Of a stretch of DNA of 64,000 nucleotides, positions 37,601 through 47,951 are shown in pieces. The position numbers were made by a program, and so were the translations under genes. The notes under the pieces are model-generated. The model had not been told where the DNA came from. It made no database searches and was given only the letters and a program-made list of their open reading frames with translations. Numbering within the stretch: position 1 is the first letter of the stretch; each line of letters opens with the position of its first letter. Source of the stretch: Phalacrocorax aristotelis (Eukaryota; Chordata; Aves; Suliformes; Phalacrocoracidae); NCBI RefSeq assembly GCF_949628215.1, contig NC_134278.1, positions 105,939,277 through 106,003,276 on the forward strand, written 5' to 3'.

Positions 37601-40600
37601 TGTTCCTATGCCTTTGCTTTGTTTCTTTCTTCCCCAGTAGTTACTTCTAATTCCACCTTTAATATAACTAAATACTAGTTGTATTCATTATTTATTATTA
37701 GTTAACTTCTTGTCACAATTAACTGATGCCAAGTCACAAGACTCACAGTAGGACCAGAGAGCCTGGTCTGCGAAGGAGAGTGTTCTTATTCATGCATAAG
37801 TAATGGCAGGGCTAGAATGTAGTTATTTAAATAGTTCTCTTTTTCTTAGCTTTTTGTCTTAATGTACCCTTTGTTCAAGTTTGCTCCTCTGAGAAAGTGT
37901 ACTGTTTTTGTGAACAGCTCCTGAGAAGCCAGAGCAGCAATTTTTTCCTCAGTTGTGCAGCAGGTGGCAATGCTTCTTCAAAAATGCCTGGATTTCAGTT
38001 TAGTTCTCATGCTTTAATAATTAGAATTCTGCAAGCTAAAGCAAATTTTGGGGACATGTTTGCAGTGAACTTAACGGTGTTAACCAGAACACTGCTTCCA
38101 GTAACTTGAGTATCTATAAACTGTACCTCTAATACATTCTTTATCTAAATAATTCTACCACCATCTCCTTGTGTTAGCCTCTCTCCATTGTTCTGACTGC
38201 AACGTGTATATTAGATGTCTATTAAACCAAGAGGGTATTTCAGAATTTTTCTTGTTTTGAATATGCAGAAGCTCTACCAGCCTTTTGTAACACCAGAAGA
38301 GATAACATCACAGCCTTCTCAAGGTAAAGATTTCGCGGGAGGGCAGCTGTACTGAGGGCACACTGCCTGCCTTACTGGGTAGCTGTAAATGTTTAAGCAG
38401 CTTTCTTTAAACTTGTTTGAAGTTATTGACTGTTTAAGTAATTAACTAAAATAGCTCGATGTTTGTCATAACTGAATGTATTGCTGCATCTGTTTGCTGT
38501 ACCCATTTCTCTCTTCTAAGTGCTGTCTGCTGCTAGACACTGTACTTAAAGGCAGAAGCTGGACACTGTGTGGGTATTGGGTAGAAATTGTCACAGAGCT
38601 ACTCTCAATATGTTTTCTTACTTCTTTCCTTTGTCTCTGGTGGAGGCCAGATGGGGAACTAGATGGATCGCTGACATTATGCTTTGACCGTTCTTGTGTT
38701 CCTTTTACATGAATACTAGAAATGCTTCAGTCTCTCTTCCTAATCAGTTAGTTTCTTCAGGGAATTGAAAGCGGTCGTGTAGTACTCGGTGAAGGCAGGG
38801 TTGACTCTCCTAACTTGCAAAATAGGCATCAAATAGACAAATCCTCCCTGTGTCATTTGTAAGGGTTGATGAAGAAATAAAACTGCAAACAACATCATAA
38901 GATTGCTACATGCTTTTGAAAGATTCCTTATGCAAACTCCTTGGAACAACGTGGCGTATTTTGCAATTGGTGATTGGGATGTGCTTTTCTGAGGCTGGCC
39001 TTAAGAAATGGAAAGTTTTTGTCTTGCCTGTTCTTAAGTATTGAAAAATGACAGAATTTACCGATGCTGTTCTGAGTTGAAAAGCATGGTTACAGAACCC
39101 TCACTATGGATTACGTGCACATGATGTAAAGCTGGTGTAACAGGCGGTGGTCTTAAAGTTTGAGAAGCTGACCTTAATCTTCCAGTTCTCACCCTGCTGA
39201 TGTGACTTCACTCTAGGCACCATTTCCTCTTCGTAAATGGGAGACATTGCTTCCAGAAATGCCAGCCTGTGCAGCAAAGCAGCTAACAGGAGCAGGAAAG
39301 AGCGTCACTTCATATCTGGGTTTCTTTTGGTTTCTGGTGTCCAGATCTATGCTTTTCTGATGGGAATTAACTACTTCTTGGAAGTCAGTAATAGCTTGCA
39401 CTATGGTATTGCCTTTTTAGGTTTGGTAACAGCAAAGTCCTAGCCAAGATAGAATAGGGTTTGTGCTGAATTTTAGTATTATGTAGTCTTTGGGAAGTTT
39501 ATGTATCCCAGTTTAGCAAGTACAGTGGCCAGAAACCAAAAATATTTAGATTACTCAATACCTTTCATTTCCTTTTTTCATTTCCCTATGTTTTGGAAAG
39601 CCTTGAACACTGAGGAATATAATGCTGTCCATGTCAAGCTGAACTCCTGCAGGCAAATTTCAGTTAACTGCGTGTCAGTCTTTCTGTCTATAACTGGGAT
39701 AATCCACATAATTATTTTTACTTTAACTCCTTCCTTGCCATTTCATAGGGTCACCAGTCTTCTAATCCCACTACTCTACTGTAAGAATGCTTCATTATGG
39801 ACCTACCCTTCTTTTAGAGAATATCCATTCAGAGGCCTCTGTGGTGCGTTTGAAGAGGCTGCTGTTGGACTGTTTTTCCTTCCAAACTCTGAATGACGGT
39901 GCATTTGAGCATCCACGTTCATACATGGATTATGTGTTCCTAAACCATGTCTGAGCAGCACACTGGGCATGCAGGTGGCCAATTTAACAAAACACCATGT
40001 CTTGCTGCTTACTGCATTTCAGCAGGGGATTGCTGTCAGCCTGTGCTAGAACACAGTGATTGACTTAAATGATCTTCAGTAGCACTAATGAGATTGACTT
40101 CAAAGCAGAATGCAGTGTTTAACCCTGAAAGGGTTTAGGGGTGTGCACGCCATCTAACATTGTATACTACTGCAGGCACTGGTGAACCCCCACAATAAAA
40201 TTATAGTAGTGGAGATGAGGCTGCTTAGTTCCCAGGAGCGTGCTTGCTTATCTGCTGACTTTAAGTTCTTGTTGATGGCATAGCATTGTAGACAGAATAA
40301 TGGCAGAGAACATGCAAAACAGTTTTATAATAACTTAGAGTTTAACTCTTGAGTAAAGAATTGCTATTTCTTGTGAATCAATTGTCAGAAACATCCGCTG
40401 TGTGGATGATCTTATCATATTGCTACTGCAATCAAATATATCCATTTCCCCTAGTATTCTCTACCTGCTGCCAGCCTCAGTCTTCCTGAAAGCTTTTTCT
40501 TTCTTTTCTTACTAACCTGGCAGATTTAATCCAGTTCATGTTGTTTACACTTGATTTTTATTCTTGGTGTTAATGCTTGGTAAGTTAAGCTAGGAGAAAA

Positions 40601-42069
40601 ATGTAGCCTTTATTGTGAAAAGCTGACGTGTTGGAGCTGTGAGATTATTTTTTCCCCCTCCTTAAAATGGGTTTCATTCATCTCCTTTTCTCTACGGTTG
40701 TGTGTGTTCTCCTTTTGTGCATTTTTATTAAATGTAATACGAGCTTGAAAGGTTTGAAAACAGAACTTTTTTCTTTTTCTTTCTAACTGTTCTCTTCCAT
40801 TATGTCAAATATTGTCTTTGTGTCTCATTTTTTGTATAAGCTGTAGGTTTTCTAGTGAAAAACTTTGTGGCTTGCTATAGTGGAAACCACTAGACACTGC
40901 TACATTTGGAGTGATAAAGTGTAATAGTAGTAAGATAAAACATACAAGCTATTGTCCTCAATGCTATAATGAAAGGAAGGTGTTGTAGGTTTAAGTTTTA
41001 TACAGGGAGTCTACCACTTTTCTGTGCAATTTCTAAGAAGGCGATAGCAAGTACTGGGGGGATAGTTACGTTTCCAAAGTTTATTTGGGCTTTATGTTTT
41101 TCTGTAGATGCTTACATCGCAGATCTGAAGCAGGTGACAGAAATGACATCCAAACAGATCAGTGGAGTAATGAAGGTGAGATCTCTGTGTGCTCCAAGAG
41201 GATATTTTTTTTTATTTTCTTGATCTAATAATTTGTCACAAAACAGGACTTCTAACACATCTTGGTTAGAGTTTTGTACAAAAAAAAAAGCCTGTGTGTG
41301 TACTTTTGAAGCAAGTACATCCTTAGGTTTGGACTGCTGAAGTTGTACCTGTAAAGCATTCCCCCTCACATGGTAGTAAGGAAGATTACCCTGTGGCTAT
41401 AGGAAATATTTTTACGGAGATTTTAGAACCCACACCATCTGAAAAATAAAACATCTTTTGGAGACCTGTACAACTTCATACAGCACGTGATGCTTATTAC
41501 TTCAGTACCAGCTTAAACATGAACTGTGGTGTTCCTGTGATACTTACTCAGCTTAGAGATGTAATGAAGGAATATTTAAACTTGGCATACTGTTTGCATG
41601 GCTTCTGAGTGCAGACCCTTGTCACCATTAGGGTGGTAGCTCTGATTTCCTGACCTTCACCTGCCATCCTACGGATCATCTCTGAAGACACTGAAGCTTT
41701 TGTGCCTGTCAGAATCAAATTAACATATTTCATTCATTGTAACCATTACTTTTCCCCTGTAACTTGAGATACTTGGGTTTGTTTTTTCAGTCTCTCCCAG
41801 CGCTAATAGAAAGAGCAGAAGGTTTTTCCCAAGCGTTAACTTGGCAACCAACCTTGGAACTCTGCAAGCTGCGGCAAGAAGTCTTTGCTGGTTGCAAGGC
41901 AAAGAAGGAAAATAATGTCCAAAATTTCATACCACCAGGAGAAGTCACACCAACAGATGCTGATACCAGTAAAAATCCTTGTGTTATGCTAAAAAGAAAA
42001 AAAGCGGCAGATTCACCAGAAAGAAGGCGCTACCCACTTCGACGGAGGAAGATTGCTCTCAGCACATGA
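31348..42069 (+). CDS. NSL1: NSL1, MIS12 kinetochore complex subunit (complete, 292 aa)
   Basis: Six exons join in phase: 31348-31608, 31858-31942, 35614-35744, 38269-38323, 41108-41175 and 41791-42069, giving 292 residues against 281 in human. Strong matches include RVRCCSRR, NFETAVRENVTINGQPW, IKILEDQFDELIVETATKRK, SLPALIERAEGFSQ and the C-terminal YPLRRRKIALST (human YPLRPKKINLDT). NSL1 joins MIS12, PMF1 and DSN1 in the rod-shaped complex linking inner-centromere proteins to KNL1 and the NDC80 complex; its C-terminal tail is reported to contact those outer parts. Residues 8-50 are Pro- and Ala-rich runs from GCC-type repeats. The start at 31348 has G at -3 and G at +4; an in-frame ATG at 31261 overlaps the TATDN3 start and is less likely. 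Intron 2 holds two CR1 fragments and intron 3 holds one. Confidence 0.94.
31858..31942 (+). CDS. NSL1: NSL1 coding exon 2
   Basis: Encodes NFETAVRENVTINGQPWEEN and SDLSELQS plus one base of Gly; human has TFESAVQENISINGQAWQEA. Acceptor TTCCAG, donor GTATGG. Confidence 0.93.
32630..32980 (-). mobile_element. CR1 LINE fragment in NSL1 intron 2
   Basis: On the plus strand it reads as the complement of the CR1 3' half. Markers are CTCTCTGGGCAGTCAGTTTC near 32644, GTTGCCTCTCATCCTTTTGC near 32735, CTCCAGGCTGAACAAACC near 32850 and GAATTGCACAGTACTCAA near 32935. It is diverged and lacks the 3' terminus. Confidence 0.8.
32985..33925 (+). mobile_element. CR1 LINE fragment, RT end to 3' region, in NSL1 intron 2
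   Basis: Follows the previous fragment directly in the opposite orientation. It carries the C-terminal reverse-transcriptase block (GTTCCTCAGGTGTCTATTCT, then TTTAATGTCTTTATCGGTGA near 33100). Next come the segment with CTTATGAGTTGAGACTGAAG near 33543 and a decayed 3' end with AGACCTCCTGAGGGCCCTTC near 33878. Many small changes suggest an old insertion. Confidence 0.85.
35614..35744 (+). CDS. NSL1: NSL1 coding exon 3
   Basis: Encodes SNIKILEDQFDELIVETATK, then RKQWPKKILMHAIQTMKAEQ and EVL, the coiled-coil core of the subunit. Acceptor TTTTAG, donor GTAAGT, phase 0 at its end. Confidence 0.95.
36490..36680 (+). mobile_element. CR1 LINE 3' end in NSL1 intron 3
   Basis: The CR1 3'-terminal block on the plus strand: CACAGGTTGCCCAGCAAGAC, CCATCCTTGGAGCTACTCAA and GGGGTTGGACTAGACAATCT, ending at AGATTCTATAC. 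5' truncated. Confidence 0.88.
38269..38323 (+). CDS. NSL1: NSL1 coding exon 4
   Basis: Encodes KLYQPFVTPEEITSQPSQ plus one base, aligned to human KQYHPVVHPLDLKYDPDP. Acceptor ATGCAG, donor GTAAAG. Less conserved than its neighbours, but the phases fit on both sides. Confidence 0.88.
41108..41175 (+). CDS. NSL1: NSL1 coding exon 5
   Basis: Encodes (D)AYIADLKQVTEMTSKQISG and VMK, aligned to human PHMENLKCRGETVAKEISEA and MK. Acceptor CTGTAG, donor GTGAGA, phase 0. Confidence 0.9.
41791..42069 (+). CDS. NSL1: NSL1 coding exon 6 with stop
   Basis: Encodes SLPALIERAEGFSQALTWQP, a linker, and the basic tail RRRYPLRRRKIALST before TGA. The first block and the tail match human well; the middle diverges. 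The acceptor has a strong T tract (GTTTTTTCAG). Confidence 0.94.
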   Translation, partial: SLPALIERAEGFSQALTWQPTLELCKLRQEVFAGCKAKKENNVQNFIPPGEVTPTDADTSKNPCVMLKRKKAADSPERRRYPLRRRKIALST

Positions 42070-42501
42070 ATTTCTCATTTAGTATTTTCAGATTGGAATC
42101 TCAGTTGTACTCCTGTTCAGTGTGCTCAGCCTTTTTTCTTAAGACTTTGTCTGATCTCTGATTCAGTGCTATGCATGGGAGTTTCGTTATTTAGTAAATT
42201 GATCCTTTTAAATATTTATATTTTTACTGTCACACTGATGGCATACGAAAGCCATACCAGTAGTATCCAATATCCAGCAAGTATATTTGCCAATTAACTC
42301 TTTTTTTTCCTCTTTTTTTACAGCATTTAGTTTGAGTCCTCATGCTTCAAGGAGTTTGTGCACGTGCTTTGTGTACATGGGCAGTCGTTTAGTAAACCAC
42401 TAAGCGCTCATTTATATTAAGCATGTCTCTAAAGAGGTTGGAGAATGTCTAGTTCTCCTAATGCACATTCACTTATTACTGAGTTGGGTGGCTATCCTTT
42501 T

Positions 42502-42507
42502 AATAAA
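42502..42507 (+). terminator. NSL1: NSL1 poly(A) signal (candidate)
   Basis: AATAAA 432 bases after the stop, inside a run that repeats the motif partly. Other AATAAA copies lie further downstream (one near 44100), so longer 3' UTRs are possible. Confidence 0.5.
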
Positions 42508-42599
42508 TAAATTAAAAAGAAATTCACACCGAAGCGTATCAAAAACACCAGATTTGGTACGATGTTAACAGTTTTTAGAAAATCCACGCACAAATGTGA

Positions 42600-45500
42600 C
42601 CTTGGTCCCTGCTATTCCACCTTTCCTGAGTTTAGCTCAGCTGGGCTTATTTACAGTCACACTTGTTTGAACTTGGATTTTTAGTGATCATATGTATTTA
42701 CTTGCAGTGTGCTCTTCCAAACAAGGATTTGACCATCCACATCTTACCACCTGATATTTCATTTCATGTAATCCAATTATGCAGTCTGGGGGTTTCCTAG
42801 ACAATATTCCTACACATTACATGATCTTGACTTGGGTCATGTATGTATTTGTGATGTTTGACTAAAGATCAGTACAGGCTACCAGTAAGTGGTATTAAGT
42901 TGAGCTAGCGTACCTTTTTTTTTTCTTTAATTTATGCATTAGTACCTAGAAAATTGCACAGTAGTACTAAGTTGAGCATTGTGCCTTAACTGCTCATGAC
43001 TTTTGCTGTTTTATGACTGCATGTGCTTGCAGTAAATACTCATGTCTAATATGTAATTATTTCTCACACAGCAGAGAAGGAAGGATTTTTTTAGAATTTA
43101 TTAATGAAATTTACGTAAGAAGATAGGTCCAACCTAATAAGTCTTAAAAGAAACTGAAAATTTTTGGAAAATGTGTGACAGATTTTAGCATCATTTATTT
43201 TGTAAAGGTGAGCATCTGTACTAATGCTCTGTATATTTAATCGTATGTAAATATTTGCTTCCTGTTGTTCTTGTATATACAAATGTGTGTTTTTATACAA
43301 AGTAAATCAATTAAGGAAGATCAAGGTTTCAGATGATGATGTTGGTTCTAATCCTGGAATAGATGGTGACTGAACAGCAAGTGTACTTCAGAAGACGTCT
43401 GCGTTAAATTTTGGCTTGAGTAACTGAAATAGTTCCATTTACCGCCTTTGAACTCACAACTGTTATTAATCTCTGGGCTACAAAGCGTCTAATGTGAAAG
43501 AGGACAGGATGTGAGAGGGGCTGGAGCTGCGAAGCTGTGGAACGTGTGACTGGGACGGTTTTTCACACAGCGACTTGCTATTCTAGCTGCTTTGAGTACA
43601 CATGCTCGGTGCTGCGTTGAAAATCTCCAGCATGGTTTTCTTCACCAAGATCCACAGATACTCTTTAATCTGAGTGTTCCTAGGCTAAGATGAGCCCTGC
43701 AAGGTTTTGATGGGCTACCATCATAATATTTGAACATTTCCTATGTTAATAGGAAGATTTCCCTGCCAGTTTCTGCAAACAGTCAAGGGAAGTACAGAAG
43801 ATGGCTAGGAATAGGCACATCTCTTTGAAGAGGTCCCATCAAAAATGGCCAAGGTAGGGCAAATGCCGTAAGAATTCAGGAGGGAGAGCACTGTGGATTA
43901 AGACTTAATAAGTGAATTAATGCGTTCACCCTACGGTGTGTGTCAGTGCTTAGAGATTGTAGGATAGTTGGTCTGCACAGGATCTGAAGGAAGTGGGAAT
44001 GGATGCCCTAAGCTAGGGCGGTAAGGCTTTATTCCATAGCCCTTGTTTCAACCACAGCTGGGTGGAAAAAGAAAACAAACGCATCTGGAAATGTTGGCCA
44101 AATAAATAGTGTCAAGAAAGACAGAGAAAACAATCAAGATTCCAAGCACAACATGTAAACCATGAATTTACAAATCTCTGATGCCTACTTTTGGCCAAGC
44201 AGCGATGGAAGGTGTCAGAGGACCTCCCTTTAAATGCAAGTTCTGTGATGAGCTAAACTCAGCACTTGAATGTTCAGCTCTTTTTTTTTTCAAACAATGA
44301 TTAAGATTTTCTACAGCAAGTGATGTCTGTGACTAGCTGTGCCTGGGATCTGTTCTTCCCACTGGCAGAAGTATGTAAAATACTTCATTTTTTTTCTCAT
44401 TCCAGTAGCCTTTTGTCCTTCAGTTAACTTTTCATAGAAATCAGCAGTGTTGTGCAAGACCAGTGTCTAATCGGGCTTCTACTGAAATGTCACAACATCC
44501 AAACTTCTTATTTTTAACTTGGGGCAAATTGGTATTGCATCAGGAAATGTCTGGTAGTTTTTCTTTATATAGCCTTTGAATTTTGTAAAACAGCTCAACA
44601 GTGATGCATGCTTGGGAACATTTGCAAACGGAGTTTGAAATTCTTGGCATTTGGGTGTGAGAGGGAACATCTTGCTGTTAGCATGCACTGTCAGCGATGT
44701 GCTTACCACTCACGAGGGTGGGCCGTCCCTGCCCAAGAAAAACTTGCAGATTGGAGCACTATCCATGCACGCTTTTGCTGCGTGGAGTTTCTAAACAAAC
44801 GGAATTACAAATGGCAGGCAGGGAAGCTGCTTTTCCAGAAATCTTCATGCGGACACCGATGTTTGTTCGGAAGCTTGGGCACGCTGGTGCTCTGAAACCC
44901 AGTTCTGATACGTGCTGTTCTTCAGAAGAGCTGCGCTGTGCTAAGCTGCGTTCAGCGACTCTAGTCTGCATGTGTGTAGGCTGCTTCAGTGCAGACAAAA
45001 ATCACTGATAAACTGCCATTATAAAATGTAAACTCAGCTGACTAGACTGTTTTCTGGGCTCGTTTTTCTCTCCTGCATAGAAACACTCTGCCTTTAGTGC
45101 TGCGTTACCTGGAATTACTGTGTAGGCATTTCTACAGATGTACCAGAGATAGCTTTAATACTAAGCAGAAGCTTGTTCCCACAAGCAAATTTTGACTTTT
45201 TATTTCCTTTGCCACTTTGAACAAGAGCAGACTGTATTCAGGCTTGAGGGGACCGTCCCGTGACTTCTCCCATACTTTTGGGATCCCGGAAACCTTACTG
45301 TACAGCTGCCAGGAGTTACTCAGTGAAGTAGATATTTATTCAGTACTAATAAATTCTTGGTGAGCTGCTCAGGACTTGATGCTGTTAGATAGTGCAGTTG
45401 CCATTAATGGCAGCATTGCTCGTGGAGCAGCAGCATGAGAGCTTCATGTGGGGTCAGTTCAAAGTCCCTCCGTGGAAGGGGGCTTTTCTTCCCACAGGTG

Positions 45501-47040
45501 GCTCTGAAGGGCTGTTGAGGTATTTTGTCCTCGTGATTCATAGGTTTTATTGCAAGAGAATATACATGTTCCATGAGCTTCTAGGTATATGAAAACACCA
45601 GCTTCTAGGCCTGTTTTTTTCAACTGCGCTTAAACTAGAAAGGTAGCAAGGAGCCCAGCAACTGTCCCAACTAAGTCTCTGCTCATGCCCATGTCTAAAC
45701 CTTTGCTTTAACTGCATGATGTGTACTTAATGCAAGGTTGGACCGCTTCAAAGGAGTGGTGAAGAGCAATTCGCCCTCTAATGGCTCACTGCGTGGCAGC
45801 TAGGGCTTCCTTCCAGGAGATGTTGGTTTGGATCCCTGCAGCTGGAGAGCAGCACTGAACACACACCTTCTGCCGCCTCCACGAGCACCCCGGTGGTAAG
45901 CATCCTGGTGTTGGCTTGTTGAATGACAGAGGATGGGAGAAGCAACACTGCTTTTAAAGAAACCAGGGGGCTGGGAACATCCTGTGAGATGCTTGGGAGA
46001 GCCAGCACAGCTGGGAGGCAGGTGAGGTCAGAGCACTTCGGCGAGGGTGCCCATCCGAGCTGTGGGTCCCTGTGGCTGTTAGGGTGGGGAAGGCTTACAG
46101 GTACTTGGTCCTCTGGGGTTGGAGGAGCTCTGAGAAAGTGCAAAAGCAAAGGTGTGGGTAGCCTGGAAGATGGAGACAGGTGGAACAGCTGGGGAGAAGT
46201 GCTTTAGGGAAGTGGTTGACTCGGCCACGTTGGACACCTTTAAGAGTCGTCTGGACAGGGTGCTGGGCCATCTTGTCTAGACTATGCTCTTCCTAGAAAG
46301 GTTGGACTGGATGATCCCTGAGGTCGCTTCCAACCTGTGATTCCCACTGGGGAAGCCCTGCTCAGGTTTTTCAGTAACGCTGATGGGTCCCAGAGCCTAC
46401 CAGGAAACCTGTGGCAACGCGCAGACTTCGGTTTGAGTCTCAGACTCCCTGGCAGTGCGGTTCTCTCACCTTCAACACAAACTGTTAGCCAGATCTTCCT
46501 GAAAGGATAGTCTATATTTACTCAGTTTGCAATCTTTGTAACCTCATCTTCATCTAGGCTGGATGACTCAAACTTCTGGGGAAACCAGAAAAATAGGGAA
46601 GTATCCAATTTATTGAGATACCTGGAGCTTTATGACTGACAGCCCTGCAATCTGGGCGCACTTAACCCTCCCCGCATGGCCACGCATTTGCCCCTGTGAG
46701 TTGAGCGCAGCCGGGAGCGCATGTTAGCTACCACTTACAAATGCACCTACGGCAGAGTAGGGATGTTGCTGAAGTACTTGTCGGTGCAAGCGCCTTCCCT
46801 CCCTTCAGAGTGAGGGCGGAGATAAGATAAGGTTCAACTAAAATATAAGGAAAGTGTTTGGAGGGGTAAAAGAAACATTGTTCAGTCTGTTAAAATACTC
46901 TCGACAGAATAGTCGGACAGAGAGATTTTTGTCAGCAGCAACCGTGCTTTCAGCAGTCCTTGCCTAGCTTCGCCTTTACAAGAAGCCCGTGGCATTTCCT
47001 TATTATTTAAAGGAACAGGGCGAGTAGCGAAAGTGAAAAT
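42600..47040. other. NSL1-BATF3 intergenic region, no gene recognised
   Basis: Apart from a possible long NSL1 3' UTR and a CR1 fragment at 46205-46345, nothing is recognised. Open frames are short and match no family. GC content rises toward 47 kb as the BATF3 CpG island begins. Confidence 0.55.
46205..46345 (+). mobile_element. CR1 LINE 3' end fragment
   Basis: The CR1 3'-terminal block on the plus strand: GGACACCTTTAAGAGTCGTC, GGTTGGACTGGATGATCC and CGCTTCCAACCTGTGATTCC. About 140 bp remain. Confidence 0.85.
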
Positions 47041-47776
47041 CGCTCTGTCCCGGCCCCGATGCCGTGTCCTCACGCCCATGGACCCCGGCTGAGGCGGCGG
47101 TCACTTCGCCGGAGCTCCCTCCCGCCGCTTTGGGAAGCCGCCGATGTCGCTGACGGGCGGCGGGCCGGAGCGGCCGGGGGTGAGCCGGGCCCGGGCGGGC
47201 TTTGGGCGGGGGGCGCCGCGGGAGGGCTGCGCCGGCGCCGGGCGGCGGCCCGGCCTCCCCTCCCGGCCGCGGAGAGGAAATCTGGGGAGAAGAGAAACTG
47301 CGGGGCGGTTATTTCTGCAGGCGAAAGCAGGGCTCGGGCCGCCCGAGGGGCGCCGAGCCCGGCCAGCCCCGAGGCTGGGGCTCGCCGGGGGATTTTCAGG
47401 CGGCTCCTGCCCGACAGCGCCGCGCCCCGGGGGTGCGGGCTTTCCCCCGGCTCCCGGGGGCTGAGCAGACCCCGCGGTCCCGTGGGGGCGCGGTGGGGGG
47501 AGGGGGCTCAGACCCGGAGGCGGCCGGCCCCGGTGTGGGGGGAGCAGCGGGGCCCGGGGGTTGCCGGTGCTCCCGGATCCCCCGGCGCGGCGCGGCTGCC
47601 GCCGGGCGCCCTCCGACGCCATGTGCCGGCCATGCGGGCGTGCGGAGCGCAGCGCAGCGTAGCGGGGCGGCCCGGCGGGCGCTCCCGCGGCGGGACGGCA
47701 GCTCCGCCCCCGGGCCGGGGGGGTGCCAGGTGCGGGGGCGGTGCGTCCCCTGCCCTGCCCCGCCCCGCCCCGGCCC

Positions 47777-47801
47777 GCCCTGCCCTGCCCTGCCCTGCCC
47801 T
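47777..47801. repeat. Pentanucleotide (GCCCT)5 microsatellite
   Basis: Five exact copies of GCCCT, about 75 bp upstream of the BATF3 start codon and probably near the transcription start or in the 5' UTR. Confidence 0.85.
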
Positions 47802-47873
47802 TCCCTTTCCCTCCCACCCCCGGCGGGCCGGGGGAGCCCAGCGGCGCCCCGGGGCGGTTCCGCAGCCGGTGGG

Positions 47874-47951
47874 ATGTCGTGCGCCGTCCCGGCGGCGACG
47901 GCGGGGGGCAGCGCGTTGCCCCGGAGCGCGGCGGCCGAGGGCAGCCAGCAG
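47874..47951 (+). CDS. BATF3: BATF3 coding exon 1
   Basis: Encodes MSCAVPAATAGGSALPRSAA and AEGSQQ, phase 0, donor GTAGGG. GC-rich; only loosely similar to the human N-terminus, which also ends in a Gln-rich segment. Confidence 0.85.

Noticed and set aside
39501-39896. 131-codon frame in NSL1 intron 4
   Set aside because: No family match, lies within an intron, and looks like a chance frame.
47202-47873. In-frame upstream extension of BATF3 from an ATG at 47202
   Set aside because: It would add 224 residues of Gly/Pro/Arg-rich sequence over promoter Sp1 boxes. The human protein starts where 47874 starts.
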